Source: Candidatus Obscuribacterales bacterium (GTDB lineage: Bacteria; Cyanobacteriota; Vampirovibrionia; Obscuribacterales; Obscuribacteraceae). Taken from it: 64,000 bases of DNA. This document shows, piece after piece, positions 16,871 through 25,756 of this stretch. The stretch's first letter is position 1. Every line of letters starts with the position of its first letter. The notes under the pieces are model-generated. The model saw only the letters and a program-made list of their open reading frames with translations, had not been told where the DNA came from and did not search any database. The stretch spans positions 62,001 through 126,000 of the forward strand of contig JACKCM010000002.1 in assembly GCA_020634035.1 (NCBI GenBank), written 5' to 3'. Position numbers and translations under genes: made by a program.

Positions 16871-17761
16871 CTATTTAGCCTGACTGATCAATCTATTCAA
16901 AACAGTTCTGTATTTTTCCACCTCTTTGCTCTGGGGATCGAGCATGGAGAGTATGGAGAGATGATTTTCCAGCTCTTTGACCCGGTTGCCATAACGCTCT
17001 GGTTCAACTTCGGCCTGGTGAAAAATCGCTCTTATTTTTCTGCGTTTGGCTCTGGGTAAACTTGGTTTTTCGTTGACCACCAGGCCAGAGACCATCTGCT
17101 TTGAGTTGTGTTTGTGGAATCTGGTTTTCTTGATGTTCATTCGAAAGCCTTCCACTTCGACAATATCGGATATGGTGCGCATATCCGCCAGAGAAAAATT
17201 GCCGTTTCCGGAGATGGTGATATCGTCGCAATATCTAGTGTAAGACCATTCGTTTGCCGCACAGAAATCGGCCAGGTCGGCATCCATGGAATAGGCTATT
17301 AAATTGGCCAGATAGGGCGAGGATGGCGCCCCCTGGGGGAGACACCCTATATAGGTTGTGAGTTCGGTCAACACGCAAGCGACGGGGAAAGAGAAGCCCA
17401 GTCGAAGATACAGTCCGAGTACCCGCTCAGACGAAATAGAGCCGAAGAAGTCTTCGAGATCTGTATTGAAAACGAACCTTTTCTTGCAGTGGGGTTGGGC
17501 ATTGCTCAGTATGGACATGCCCGGACGAAATCCGGTGCACTCATCAGGCAGAGGAATATCCGCTAGAAACTTTTTGACTATGGCTTTCTGAACCGCTTTA
17601 AGTGGCTTTCTCGGGGCGGCCACGGTTCTCATATCGCCGGTGCTTTTCTTCTTGCGGAAGCGAGTGTAGAACTCTTCTGCCCTGTATATGAATCGGAGCA
17701 GTTCGAACTCTGATGAATCGAGGGCGTTCGCCAGTTGGGCAACGGTTTGAATGTCGTACAT
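16871..17761 (-). CDS. Retron reverse transcriptase
   Basis: A 296-residue retron-type RT that would copy part of its own non-coding RNA into msDNA. From the N-terminus: MYDIQTVAQLANALD, IYRAEEFYTRF, RTVAAPRKPLKAVQ (fingers), the retron-specific NAQPH (NAxxH, residues 87-91), DLEDFF (101-106), LPQGAPSSPYLANL (141-154), the catalytic YCDD (177-180) and VSG (224-226, VTG-like). By eye the motif spacing resembles the Ec86/Retron-Eco1 RT. There is no fused effector, maturase or endonuclease domain. The open frame continues upstream to a TTG at 17974, but that part overlaps the paired RNA, so I place the start at the ATG at 17761. No clear ribosome site is visible there. The RT ends one base from the convergent zinc-ribbon gene. 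Confidence 0.93.
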   Translation of the reverse strand: MYDIQTVAQLANALDSSEFELLRFIYRAEEFYTRFRKKKSTGDMRTVAAPRKPLKAVQKAIVKKFLADIPLPDECTGFRPGMSILSNAQPHCKKRFVFNTDLEDFFGSISSERVLGLYLRLGFSFPVACVLTELTTYIGCLPQGAPSSPYLANLIAYSMDADLADFCAANEWSYTRYCDDITISGNGNFSLADMRTISDIVEVEGFRMNIKKTRFHKHNSKQMVSGLVVNEKPSLPRAKRRKIRAIFHQAEVEPERYGNRVKELENHLSILSMLDPQSKEVEKYRTVLNRLISQAK

Positions 17762-17807
17762 ATAAGGCACCGGCAAAACTCCCGCTTCTCGCCTATGAAC
17801 AAATTCA

Positions 17808-18030
17808 CAAAAGTAGAAAACGGGGAAAGACTCCTTTACCCCGCTAGGAAGAATGCGCTCAAGACGCTCGTTTCCTGCATTAGAAGACTCGTGCATAACA
17901 CTATTTGAACCGAGTCCCAGCAATTTAATGGTTAGCTGGAAGTTACCTACAACATCTGGTTGACGAAACATCAACCTTCCCGCCGAAGCGGTCCAGAGTA
18001 AATAGAGTCTTCCCTCGTTTCTACGTTTTG
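17808..18030 (-). ncRNA. Retron msr-msd non-coding RNA (candidate)
   Basis: Positions 18030-18005 (a1) and 17833-17808 (a2) form an inverted repeat: 23 Watson-Crick pairs plus one G-U, one mismatch and one bulge on each side, closing a 223-base RNA. After a1 come a CCGC-TTCG-GCGG hairpin (17991-17980) and a hairpin GGTTGA/TCAACC (17976-17958) with loop TGTTTCG, similar to the UUU-containing msr loop of Ec86. A third hairpin pairs CCAGC (17939-17935) with GCTGG (17921-17917), and GACTCG/CGAGTC (17916-17911 and 17891-17886) can form a fourth. RT translation would start 46 bases after a2. The branching G and the msr/msd boundary cannot be fixed from sequence alone. Confidence 0.82.
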
Positions 18031-18071
18031 TTGATTTTCAGTTGTTTGTACCGCCCTCAATCAACACATTG

Positions 18072-18100
18072 ATCTAACTCTAAGTTGTAACGAATGTCAA
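18072..18100 (-). promoter_or_regulatory. Candidate promoter of the retron
   Basis: On the minus strand a perfect -35 box TTGACA (18100-18095) is followed after 17 bases by a weak -10 box TTAGAT (18077-18072). Transcription from about 18065 would begin some 35 bases before a1. Confidence 0.4.
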
Positions 18101-18219
18101 CGAACTTTGGGTTTCTTTAGCGGATTCACACGGGGAATATATGGTTATGGATCTCTGGGGATATCTGTCATCGGGGCACTGAATATGATGCTCAATTTAA
18201 TCGAGCTTCCTCGTGCTTC

Positions 18220-19677
18220 TTATTGATCAGGACTCCAGCGAAGGTTCGGTTTTCTGGCTGCCAGAGCCTCATCCAGCTTCTTCACCGGTGTGTTGTGCGG
18301 TGCATCCTTGACTGTATCCGGGGCTTCGATACTCTCTTTATCGATCTCTTTCATTATTGAAATGAATTGATTGAGAGTCTCTCTCGATTCGGTTTCTGTA
18401 GGTTCGATCATCATCGCTTCCGGCACCACCAGAGGGAAGTAGACCGTCGGTGCGTGTACTCCAAAGTCGAGCATACGCTTGGCGATATGGGCGGTAGAAA
18501 CGCCCCTTGCTTTCTGGGTGGAGCCTGACATGACAAACTCGTGCATGCAGGGCTGGCTGTAGGGAACTTTGTAGTTATCTTTGAGACTTTGCTTCAGGTA
18601 GTTGGCATTCAAAATAGCGTCTCTGGATACCTGAGAAAGCCCGTTAGCGCCGTTTGCCAGGATATAGCTATAGGCACGGACTAAGATGCCGAAATTGCCG
18701 TAGAAGCCTTTTACCTTGCCTATCGATTCAGGACGATTCCAATCGAACTGGAAACGCTCTCCGTTTTTCTTTATTGTCGGCTTCGGAAAATATGGCTCCA
18801 GCTCTTTGATGGCTGCCACTGCACAACCACCGGGACCGCCGCCGCCGTGGGGGGTTGAGAAAGTTTTATGGAGATTGAGATGACAGACATCGAAGCCCAT
18901 GTCTCCCGGGCGAACCAGACCCATGACCGCGTTCAGATTGGCGCCGTCATAATAAAGCAGACCGCCGGCTTTATGCACCAGCTCCTGCACTGTCCAGATC
19001 TCTTCTTCGAAGAGTCCCAGGGTGTTGGGGTTGGTCAGCATTATCGCCGCTACATCCGGACCCAGAGCTGCTTTCAGGGCATCGATATCGACCAGACCTT
19101 TATCGTTCGATTTGATCTCGACGACTTCGAAACCGGCCATGGCCGCCGTGGCCGGGTTGGTGCCGTGGGCGGTGTCAGGTACGATTACCTTGGTGCGCTT
19201 GTGATCACCGCGGGCTTCGAAATAGGCCCGAATCAGAAGAAGACCGGTGAGCTCTCCGTGGGCTCCGGCTGCCGGCTGGAAGGTGACATGGGGCAGTCCG
19301 ACAATCTCGGATATAGCTTTTTCTAAATTCCAGATAAGCTCAAGAGCCCCTTGAATTTGATCTTCCGGCTGGTGAGGATGCAGATCGCGGAAACCAGAAA
19401 GTCCGGCCATGGCGTCGTTAACCTTGGGGTTGTACTTCATGGTGCAGGAACCAAGCGGATAGAAGCCGGTGTCGATGCTGTGATTGAGCTGGCTGAGACG
19501 AACAAAATGTCTGACACAATCTAACTCGCTCACTTCTGGCAGTTGAGCCGCCTCTTTGCGAAGCAAATCGGGCGGGACCAGATCTTCCAGTTTCTTCTCC
19601 GGCACACCGGGCTCTGGCAGAACCGCTGCGGTTCTTCCTTCGCTGGATTTCTCATAGATCAACTTTTCCATTTTCAT
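18220..19677 (-). CDS. gcvPB: Glycine dehydrogenase (decarboxylating) subunit 2
   Basis: The PLP-dependent half of the two-subunit P protein of the glycine cleavage system, which decarboxylates glycine and passes aminomethyl to lipoyl-H protein. Features are GFYPLGSCTMKYNPK, QPAAGAHGELTGL, DTAHGTNPATAAMAGF and the PLP lysine in LNLHKTFSTPHGGGGPG (about residue 271). The 485-residue length is normal. GGGG lies shortly before the ATG at 19677. The partner gcvPA and the genes for H and T proteins are not in the window. An exonuclease gene lies just upstream and the retron downstream on the same strand. Confidence 0.97.
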   Translation of the reverse strand: MKMEKLIYEKSSEGRTAAVLPEPGVPEKKLEDLVPPDLLRKEAAQLPEVSELDCVRHFVRLSQLNHSIDTGFYPLGSCTMKYNPKVNDAMAGLSGFRDLHPHQPEDQIQGALELIWNLEKAISEIVGLPHVTFQPAAGAHGELTGLLLIRAYFEARGDHKRTKVIVPDTAHGTNPATAAMAGFEVVEIKSNDKGLVDIDALKAALGPDVAAIMLTNPNTLGLFEEEIWTVQELVHKAGGLLYYDGANLNAVMGLVRPGDMGFDVCHLNLHKTFSTPHGGGGPGGCAVAAIKELEPYFPKPTIKKNGERFQFDWNRPESIGKVKGFYGNFGILVRAYSYILANGANGLSQVSRDAILNANYLKQSLKDNYKVPYSQPCMHEFVMSGSTQKARGVSTAHIAKRMLDFGVHAPTVYFPLVVPEAMMIEPTETESRETLNQFISIMKEIDKESIEAPDTVKDAPHNTPVKKLDEALAARKPNLRWSPDQ

Positions 19678-19698
19678 CAATCCCCATCAACTGCGCTT

Positions 19699-20355
19699 TT
19701 AGTGCTCGAAAATACCGGCGAATCCTTTTAAATCAAGTTCGCAGATAGTAGGCAAGGTTTTGAAAAGCTTCTCGGCAAGCTCGAGTCGGTCTTCTCTTTC
19801 TAGAATTTCAGTAAGTTTTTTCTTGAGCGGAGGCAAGACCAGTACATCATTGGCTGCGTACTCCAACTGAGCTTCGGTAAGGTCCGAGCGAGCCCAATCG
19901 CTTGTTTGATTGCTCTTGTCAAGCTCTTTGCCGAGCAACTCGGAGACCAGATATTTGAGACTGTGCTTATCTGTATAAGTACGGACCAGCTTGGATGCGA
20001 TTTTTGTGCACCATATCGGATTGATGTCGATGTCCAGATAATGCTTCATCACCGCCACGTCGAAGCGGGCGAAATGAAACAGCTTGGTGACCGATTCTGC
20101 TTCGAAGAGCTTCTTGAGATTGGTCTCTTTCTTTGTCGGCAGGCTTGCGGGATCCTGAAATTTTACAAAGGTGACCAGACCTTCATCATCGCTTATTTGA
20201 ACCAGGCAGAGTCTGTCCCGGGGGATAATCAGACCTCTGGTTTCGGTATCCACTGCGATGCAGTCTTTGGTCAGATAGTGCTCCAGCACGCTTTCCGGAA
20301 TATCGAAATCGAATACTTGCAACTTCTTCTGTTTCACTACTGCCTCTGTGGTCAC
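19699..20355 (-). CDS. RNase D-like 3'-5' exonuclease
   Basis: A 218-residue DEDDy exonuclease domain without the HRDC domains of full RNase D. The metal-binding motifs are IAVDTETRGL (Exo I, Asp and Glu), the region KLFHFARFDVAVMKHYL (Exo II) and LEYAANDVLVLPPLKKKL (Exo III, Tyr and Asp). It probably processes structured RNA such as tRNA 3' ends. It ends 22 bases before gcvPB on the same strand. Confidence 0.88.
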   Translation of the reverse strand: MTTEAVVKQKKLQVFDFDIPESVLEHYLTKDCIAVDTETRGLIIPRDRLCLVQISDDEGLVTFVKFQDPASLPTKKETNLKKLFEAESVTKLFHFARFDVAVMKHYLDIDINPIWCTKIASKLVRTYTDKHSLKYLVSELLGKELDKSNQTSDWARSDLTEAQLEYAANDVLVLPPLKKKLTEILEREDRLELAEKLFKTLPTICELDLKGFAGIFEH

Positions 20356-20480
20356 GACCCTGCCCCTTTATAAAATGCTCAGACCAGTATTATAGGATGC
20401 CTTAAAGGTCAAGATCCCTCTTCAGTGTCGCTTGTGAAGCACTATATAAGTTAGGTTCAGTTTAGATTAGAAGCCGGTTT

Positions 20481-21797
20481 TCAGTAGGCTTGGTCTAAAA
20501 CCTCGGCGATATGCTTGACCTCTATATCGAGACCGCGGGCGGCAATACCTGCTTCGAGCTGCAACTGACAGCCGGGATTACTTGTCACCACCGTGGCGGC
20601 ACCGGTCTTTTCTAGATGGTCTAGTTTTTCGTCGAGGATATCTAGAGAAAGTTCTGTGTTGAATAGGTTATAGATACCGGCAGAGCCGCAACAGTGTTCC
20701 TGTTGAGTAAGCGGGACCATTTTTTTTGTATCGTTAGTTTTGTCCAGTTCCTCTAAGAGTGTCAGTGGCTGGTCATGAACTTTCTGGGCATGGGCGAGAT
20801 GACAGGCAGCATGATAAGTCGTCTTCTTATCGAAGGTGTTTTTTGGATGCTCCGGAAATTGGTGTTCCACTAAAAACTCAGAAAGATCTTTTACCCTTGC
20901 CGAAAACTCAGCTGCCTTATGGGCCAGATCCGGGTCGTCTGTGAAGAGGGTTTTATAGTGTTTGAGCATGGCGCCACAGCCTGCTGCGTTTACGACTATC
21001 GGGTCCTGACCGAAACCGAATCTCTCTAGATTGCGCCTGGCCAGATCCCTGGCGATATCTTCTTCTCCTTGATGAAAAGCCAGGGCGCCGCAACAGGTTT
21101 GATCAGGAACCTCTACCGAATGACCCTGTTTGAGGAGAATACGCATAGTGCTGTGGTTGACATGGTTGTAAAAAATATCCATCACACAGCCCTTGAACAG
21201 GAGGGTATGCACTCCTCTGTCCGATGGATTCTTCGGATCGAGGCGTGTCGGCAGGGGGATATGCTCTTTCAGAACCGGTAAGAATTTCTCCCATTGACTA
21301 AGCCTTTTAAGCAATCGACGGGGCGATGATAGTGTCGTATCCGGTGCGAATTGATCTGTCAATCGACCTAGGAAGCGACTGCCGAAAGAGAGTTGCCATA
21401 TGCGCAGGAACATACCAAGCACTCTCAGAAGTCCATAGCGTGGTAGGACCTGGCGGAAGGCGATTCTACCCAGTAATCTCGAAAAGGCTGACCTTTTGGT
21501 GGCAAGCTGCGGCCGGACTGCATCTAATATCGACTCGTAGTTGACGCCGGAAGGACAGGCTGTTTGACAACCGAGGCAGCCCAGGCAAGAGTCGAGATGT
21601 TCAGCCATTCTATCTGAGAAAGGAAGTTTCTTTGAGACATATTGATCTACCAGATAGATTCGCCCCCGGGGAGACTCGGTCTCACGACCGGTGGCCAGAT
21701 AGGTCGGGCATGCCGGCAGGCAGAGACCGCAATGGATGCAGGCTTCGAGAGTGGCTTTGCTGAGGTTGATTATGTTAGATCCTTTGATATCGTCCAT
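20481..21797 (-). CDS. glcF: Glycolate oxidase iron-sulfur subunit
   Basis: GlcF carries electrons from the flavoprotein subunits of glycolate oxidase to the membrane. The N-terminus has two 4Fe-4S motifs, CIHCGLCLPACP and CLGCLGCQTACPSGV. The C-terminal part has two CCG (heterodisulfide reductase-like) domains, KGCVMD...CCGALAFHQGE and YHAACHLAHAQKV...CCGSAGIYN. The 438 residues match the family. It follows glcE by 22 bases in an operon. A lactate or other 2-hydroxy-acid substrate cannot be excluded. Confidence 0.93.
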   Translation of the reverse strand: MDDIKGSNIINLSKATLEACIHCGLCLPACPTYLATGRETESPRGRIYLVDQYVSKKLPFSDRMAEHLDSCLGCLGCQTACPSGVNYESILDAVRPQLATKRSAFSRLLGRIAFRQVLPRYGLLRVLGMFLRIWQLSFGSRFLGRLTDQFAPDTTLSSPRRLLKRLSQWEKFLPVLKEHIPLPTRLDPKNPSDRGVHTLLFKGCVMDIFYNHVNHSTMRILLKQGHSVEVPDQTCCGALAFHQGEEDIARDLARRNLERFGFGQDPIVVNAAGCGAMLKHYKTLFTDDPDLAHKAAEFSARVKDLSEFLVEHQFPEHPKNTFDKKTTYHAACHLAHAQKVHDQPLTLLEELDKTNDTKKMVPLTQQEHCCGSAGIYNLFNTELSLDILDEKLDHLEKTGAATVVTSNPGCQLQLEAGIAARGLDIEVKHIAEVLDQAY

Positions 21798-21819
21798 GAT
21801 GGCGCCTTAGAAGAAGATT

Positions 21820-23028
21820 TTAAAATCTGACCAGAGGATTCAAAATGAATTCCGGATCGAAGCGTTTTTTTATGGTCATTTTAAGAGCTGACAATCTGGC
21901 GTCATTCTCCTGATTGACCTTGCTTAGAGATTTGACTTTGTACAAATCATTGCCGCTTCGACAAGCCAGGGTGATGGCGCTGGCCAGGCTGCACTGCTTT
22001 GTAAGACAGGCAAGTTTGTCCTCTAGCGAGCCGAGCTGATCTTCATTGATGCTCAAGGTCAGTTTGCCCAGAACCGGTCTCAAGTTGAAGCTGCTTGCAG
22101 GAACTTGATCGAGAATTTCGGCGATCAGTTTCAGAGGAGCCGACAACTCGACTATGTCGTCTCCGGCGTCTCCACTAATAGAATAGCCGGACAGTTTCTC
22201 TAGAATGGTTTCGAGGGAGCCTTCATTAAGACGTTGAATCGCCCCGGTGCCGCTCACGGATGAAGCCAGGTTCTCGAGCTGGTCGATAGATTCTTCTACT
22301 TCTTTTCTGTGACCGTAATCGGCCACCAGGGCAAAGCTCTCGAATTTCTCCGATAAGAAATCTGCCCTTGCGATTTCGAGAACTTTTATCGCGATGCCCG
22401 ATGAGATCAAGCGCTTACAAAATTCTGGAATAATCTCGGTGGATTTTAGCGGTACTAATAGAGCTTCTTTGTATTCTGGTAAGGCGAAGAGTCTGAGATG
22501 GGCACGATGACTGACACCGAGCCAGGAGCGAGAGCCCACCAGCAATTTGGTCAGATCATAGCCGGTGACGTTCTTGACGATTTTGCCGCCGCATTTGAAA
22601 GAGCTGCCGTCAGCCATAATGGTATCAAGACCGAGAACCAGATTTCGCGGTCCACCGAAACCGGTGTCTAAAGGTCCACCGTTGCCTGTTTCTATAAGTT
22701 CGAGCACGGTAGAATTTTGCGAACTGCCATGCACCGGCAACCACTGGCCGGATCTTGCCAGATAACTGTTCAGCTCAGCTATTTTAATGCCGGTCTCTAG
22801 AGTGATAACCATATCTTCCTGGACATGCTCTACGATTCTGTCGAGGGAAGAAAGGTCTAAAAATATAGAGCGATCAAGCTTTTCTTTCGGGGGCGCTCCG
22901 GTAAAAATGCTGGTTTTATCTATGGAAGCCTTCTCTAAAATCCGGCTCAATTCCCCGGCGTCTGCCGGTCGCAGGGAGTGGGGCGCTTCTGATAGCGTGA
23001 CCGGTTTACTTTCGCCTTCATTGTTCAT
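21820..23028 (-). CDS. glcE: Glycolate oxidase FAD-binding subunit
   Basis: A 402-residue PCMH-type FAD-binding protein. The flavin-binding region shows VITLETGIKIAELNSYLARSGQWLPVHGSS and NGGPLDTGFGGPRNLVLGLDTIMADGSSFKCGGKIVKNVTGYDLTKLLVGS, the latter typical of GlcE (KNVAGYDL). The C-terminal domain is weakly conserved. It precedes glcF. The catalytic glcD is absent: upstream lies csaB on the opposite strand. Confidence 0.9.
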   Translation of the reverse strand: MNNEGESKPVTLSEAPHSLRPADAGELSRILEKASIDKTSIFTGAPPKEKLDRSIFLDLSSLDRIVEHVQEDMVITLETGIKIAELNSYLARSGQWLPVHGSSQNSTVLELIETGNGGPLDTGFGGPRNLVLGLDTIMADGSSFKCGGKIVKNVTGYDLTKLLVGSRSWLGVSHRAHLRLFALPEYKEALLVPLKSTEIIPEFCKRLISSGIAIKVLEIARADFLSEKFESFALVADYGHRKEVEESIDQLENLASSVSGTGAIQRLNEGSLETILEKLSGYSISGDAGDDIVELSAPLKLIAEILDQVPASSFNLRPVLGKLTLSINEDQLGSLEDKLACLTKQCSLASAITLACRSGNDLYKVKSLSKVNQENDARLSALKMTIKKRFDPEFILNPLVRF

Positions 23029-23119
23029 AGAGAAACGATATCAGAATTGGCGGTACTAATAAAACAGATATCTGCTGTTATGATTGAGTTCGTTCAGAAA
23101 CTGTTCTTAGTAAGTACTT

Positions 23120-24265
23120 TTGACGGCTATTTCCCACGAACTGAAAGATACGCATAAAAATGACCTGGTGCTTGTTTCAGGTTACTACGGCTTTGGCAAT
23201 CTTGGCGACGAAGCAATTCTTGAAGTGCTTCTATCTCAGTTGCATCCCGAATCTTGCCTGGTGCTCTCGAATAACCCGGAAAAAACCTCTTCGAATTTTG
23301 GTGTCGAGTCACAGGACCGTTGGAATATGCTGAAAGTCTTCACTCTTTTTCAGAGGGCAAAGCTCTTCGTCAGTGGTGGTGGCGGACTCTTTCAGGACTC
23401 CAGTTCGGTGCGTTCGGTGATTTACTATTCGCTTTTGCATCTTATGGCGAGGTTAGCCGGAGTCAAAGTGCTGGTTTATGCCCAGGGAATAGGTCCCCTG
23501 CGCTCGCCCCTGGCCAGATATCTGACCGCTTTATCGATGCGTTTTTCCGATCTGGTTACAGTCAGGGATCCCAGGTCTCTGAGCCTGCTTTCAGACTGGG
23601 GCATCACCGGTCATTTAACTGCCGATCCGGTATGGTCCCTTACACCGGGTGTACTTCCTGCCGAGATTGAATCGGCGCTCGATCGCTATAGAGAAGCCGG
23701 TGAGGGTGACACCATTCTGGTCGGGCTGTCTTTGAGGGAGCATCCATCGATGGATACACACTCTCTAAAACGGCTTGCCGAGGTTCTCTCCAACTCTTTG
23801 CCGCCGAATGCGGTGCTTGTTCCTCTGGTTTTGCAGAAAGATCAAGATAGTCGTCCTCTGAATACAGTCATCGACGCATTAGAAGGAGAAGGTTTTGCCG
23901 TATTTAAATTCGAAGCGGATTCTCTGGAGCGTCCCAGTCAGTGGCTTGCTTTGATAGGCAGACTCGATTTTGTGGTGGGCATGCGGTTGCATTCCTTGAT
24001 TATGGCTCTTGGCGCCGGTTTGCCTGTATTTGGGCTCTCTTATGACCCTAAAGTTGAAAAGGTGATGAAAGAGTTCGGGCAACCTTTCTTAAATTTGATC
24101 AATGATCGACCTTTTCAGGAGGAAGATCAGGCTATGGAAAAACAGTTGAAAGAAGCGCTATTGCGTCGTCAAGATAGTATTCAGTCTTTGAAAAAGCCCC
24201 TGGATGAGGCTCGCCGGACCGCTTGCATGAATATCCAGTTTATAGATAGAATTTTAGGCAGGTAA
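23120..24265 (+). CDS. csaB: Polysaccharide pyruvyl transferase (CsaB type)
   Basis: CsaB adds pyruvyl groups to secondary cell-wall polymers, which then anchor SLH-domain proteins. The family begins with a GYYGFGNLGDEAILEVLL motif, seen here at residues 20-37, followed by VSGGGGLFQDSSS, YAQGIGPLRS, FSDLVTVRDPRS and, near the end, VVGMRLHSLIMALGAGLPVFGLSYDPKV. The 381-residue length fits. The start is a TTG at 23120. It lies 33 bases before a TagA-type glycosyltransferase. Confidence 0.92.
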   Translation: MTAISHELKDTHKNDLVLVSGYYGFGNLGDEAILEVLLSQLHPESCLVLSNNPEKTSSNFGVESQDRWNMLKVFTLFQRAKLFVSGGGGLFQDSSSVRSVIYYSLLHLMARLAGVKVLVYAQGIGPLRSPLARYLTALSMRFSDLVTVRDPRSLSLLSDWGITGHLTADPVWSLTPGVLPAEIESALDRYREAGEGDTILVGLSLREHPSMDTHSLKRLAEVLSNSLPPNAVLVPLVLQKDQDSRPLNTVIDALEGEGFAVFKFEADSLERPSQWLALIGRLDFVVGMRLHSLIMALGAGLPVFGLSYDPKVEKVMKEFGQPFLNLINDRPFQEEDQAMEKQLKEALLRRQDSIQSLKKPLDEARRTACMNIQFIDRILGR

Positions 24266-24298
24266 GGCAAATTTTATCTCACAAGAAGGCATCTTCTA

Positions 24299-25189
24299 AT
24301 GGCAACTGCTGGCAACAATTTTGAATCAAGACAGAAAGTTCTCGGATATCCCGTGGACGTGGTCAATGAGAGCGAAGCGCTCTCTATGGTCGAGAACAGC
24401 TGGGAACTGGCAAGGACCATGCATGTGGTCACCATCAATGCCGAGATGGTAATCCAGGCCCAGAAGGACAATCGTCTGGACCGGATCATCCGTCATGCTC
24501 ATCTGATCGTCCCCGACGGCGCCGGAGCGGTCTTTGCTCTTAAACTGGACGGGCATGACAGTGTTCGGGTGCCGGGTATCGAGCTTGCCGAAAAGGCGCT
24601 CGCATCTGCTGCCAAAAAGGGCATTCCGGTTGCTCTTCTGGGGAGCAAAGCCGAGATTATCGAAAAGCTGCGCAAAGATCTGCCTAAAATTCATCCCGGT
24701 CTCAATATCTGTGCTTCCCACGACGGATATATAGATGAAACTGAAGAAGAAGCGGTGGTGCGCGAGATAGCAGAGAGCAAGCCGGGCTTATTGCTTGTGG
24801 CCATGGGTGTTCCGAGACAAGAGTATTTCATCGACAAATGGATAAGCCTCTTCCCCGGTACAGTAATAATCGGAGTCGGTGGAAGTTTCGATGTTTTTGC
24901 CGGAGCGGTGAAACGGGCACCGGTTCTCTTTCAGAAGCTTCATCTCGAATGGTTCTACCGATTGATGAAAGAGCCCTGGAGATTCAATCGGATGGCTTCA
25001 ACCCTCCCCAACTTCGCTTTTCAAGTGTTGTTCAATCATTTTTTTAATTCGAGCCCCCGGGCAATTTCCTCTTCGGAGAGGCATCCCAGTGGCGGGAGAC
25101 GCAACCATTCTACGAAGAAAAGAAGAGCGCGCGAACCCCAGGACAGATCTAAAAAATCCACTGAATCCAAAGAGTCCACCGATTTATAG
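24299..25189 (+). CDS. WecG/TagA/CpsF-family glycosyltransferase
   Basis: A 296-residue GT26 enzyme that would transfer a ManNAc-type sugar to a polyprenyl-linked acceptor at the cytoplasmic membrane. Motifs are TINAEMVIQAQKD, IVPDGAGAVFALK, LLGSKAEIIEKL, LLLVAMGVPRQEYFIDKW and IGVGGSFDVFAGAVKRAP. The C-terminal 45 residues are a basic Ser/Arg/Lys-rich tail beyond the normal domain. Directly downstream of csaB, it probably builds the polymer that CsaB modifies. Confidence 0.92.
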   Translation: MATAGNNFESRQKVLGYPVDVVNESEALSMVENSWELARTMHVVTINAEMVIQAQKDNRLDRIIRHAHLIVPDGAGAVFALKLDGHDSVRVPGIELAEKALASAAKKGIPVALLGSKAEIIEKLRKDLPKIHPGLNICASHDGYIDETEEEAVVREIAESKPGLLLVAMGVPRQEYFIDKWISLFPGTVIIGVGGSFDVFAGAVKRAPVLFQKLHLEWFYRLMKEPWRFNRMASTLPNFAFQVLFNHFFNSSPRAISSSERHPSGGRRNHSTKKRRAREPQDRSKKSTESKESTDL

Positions 25190-25194
25190 GCGAG

Positions 25195-25617
25195 ATGATT
25201 TTCAAAAGTGACATGAGCCCGGAAGATGCCCGGGAACTCTCCTTGAGAAATCTTGCTCACCTCGGTGACGCTGTTTTCGAACTTTATGAACGAGAGAAGG
25301 AAGTCTCTGAGAAGAAGCTTGCCAAGCAGATTCACAAGCAGGTGGTCTCCAGGGTCAACGCCAGAAGTCAGGCAGAGCTGCTGCACCGCATAACGGAGAG
25401 CCTGACTGAATCCGAAAGAGATTTAGTGCGTCGGGCACGAAATTTGAAGGTCGGTAATTTCAAAAAGGTCGATCAGTCAGTCTATCGACAAGCCACCGCC
25501 TTTGAAGCCTTAATAGGCTATCTCTATGTCACCGATATGGAGCGCCTGAAACAGATTCTCGCCATAACCGATGCCGAGGATTTAGAAAAGCTCACAGATC
25601 TCGCAGATATTGAGTAA
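25195..25617 (+). CDS. mrnC: Mini-ribonuclease III
   Basis: A 140-residue stand-alone RNase III catalytic domain with no dsRNA-binding domain. MrnC matures 23S rRNA in Bacillus. LAHLGDAVFELYERE carries the acidic catalytic motif and FEALIGYLYVTDMERL the second metal-binding Glu. Also typical is KQIHKQVVSRVNARSQAELL. It begins 5 bases after the TagA-type gene and is probably co-transcribed. Confidence 0.92.
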   Translation: MIFKSDMSPEDARELSLRNLAHLGDAVFELYEREKEVSEKKLAKQIHKQVVSRVNARSQAELLHRITESLTESERDLVRRARNLKVGNFKKVDQSVYRQATAFEALIGYLYVTDMERLKQILAITDAEDLEKLTDLADIE

Positions 25618-25756
25618 TGTGTCCGATCAAATCGAAGACACCGACGAAACCTTAACAATAGGTTGTAATGGCGCGATGGCAGAGATTGTAGTGTTACCTT
25701 AAATTTCGAAGACCTCCTTCGTCTGCTTTCAATTCATTTCAGGGGACCCCAAGCCG

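Noticed and set aside
16871..17974. Group II intron maturase or DGR reverse transcriptase
   Set aside because: There is no maturase or endonuclease domain, no intron RNA structure, no template/variable repeat pair, and the NAxxH and VTG-like motifs with an a1/a2 RNA are retron-specific.
19678..19700. Glycine riboswitch before gcvPB
   Set aside because: The space between the exonuclease gene and gcvPB is about 20 bases, too short for a riboswitch.
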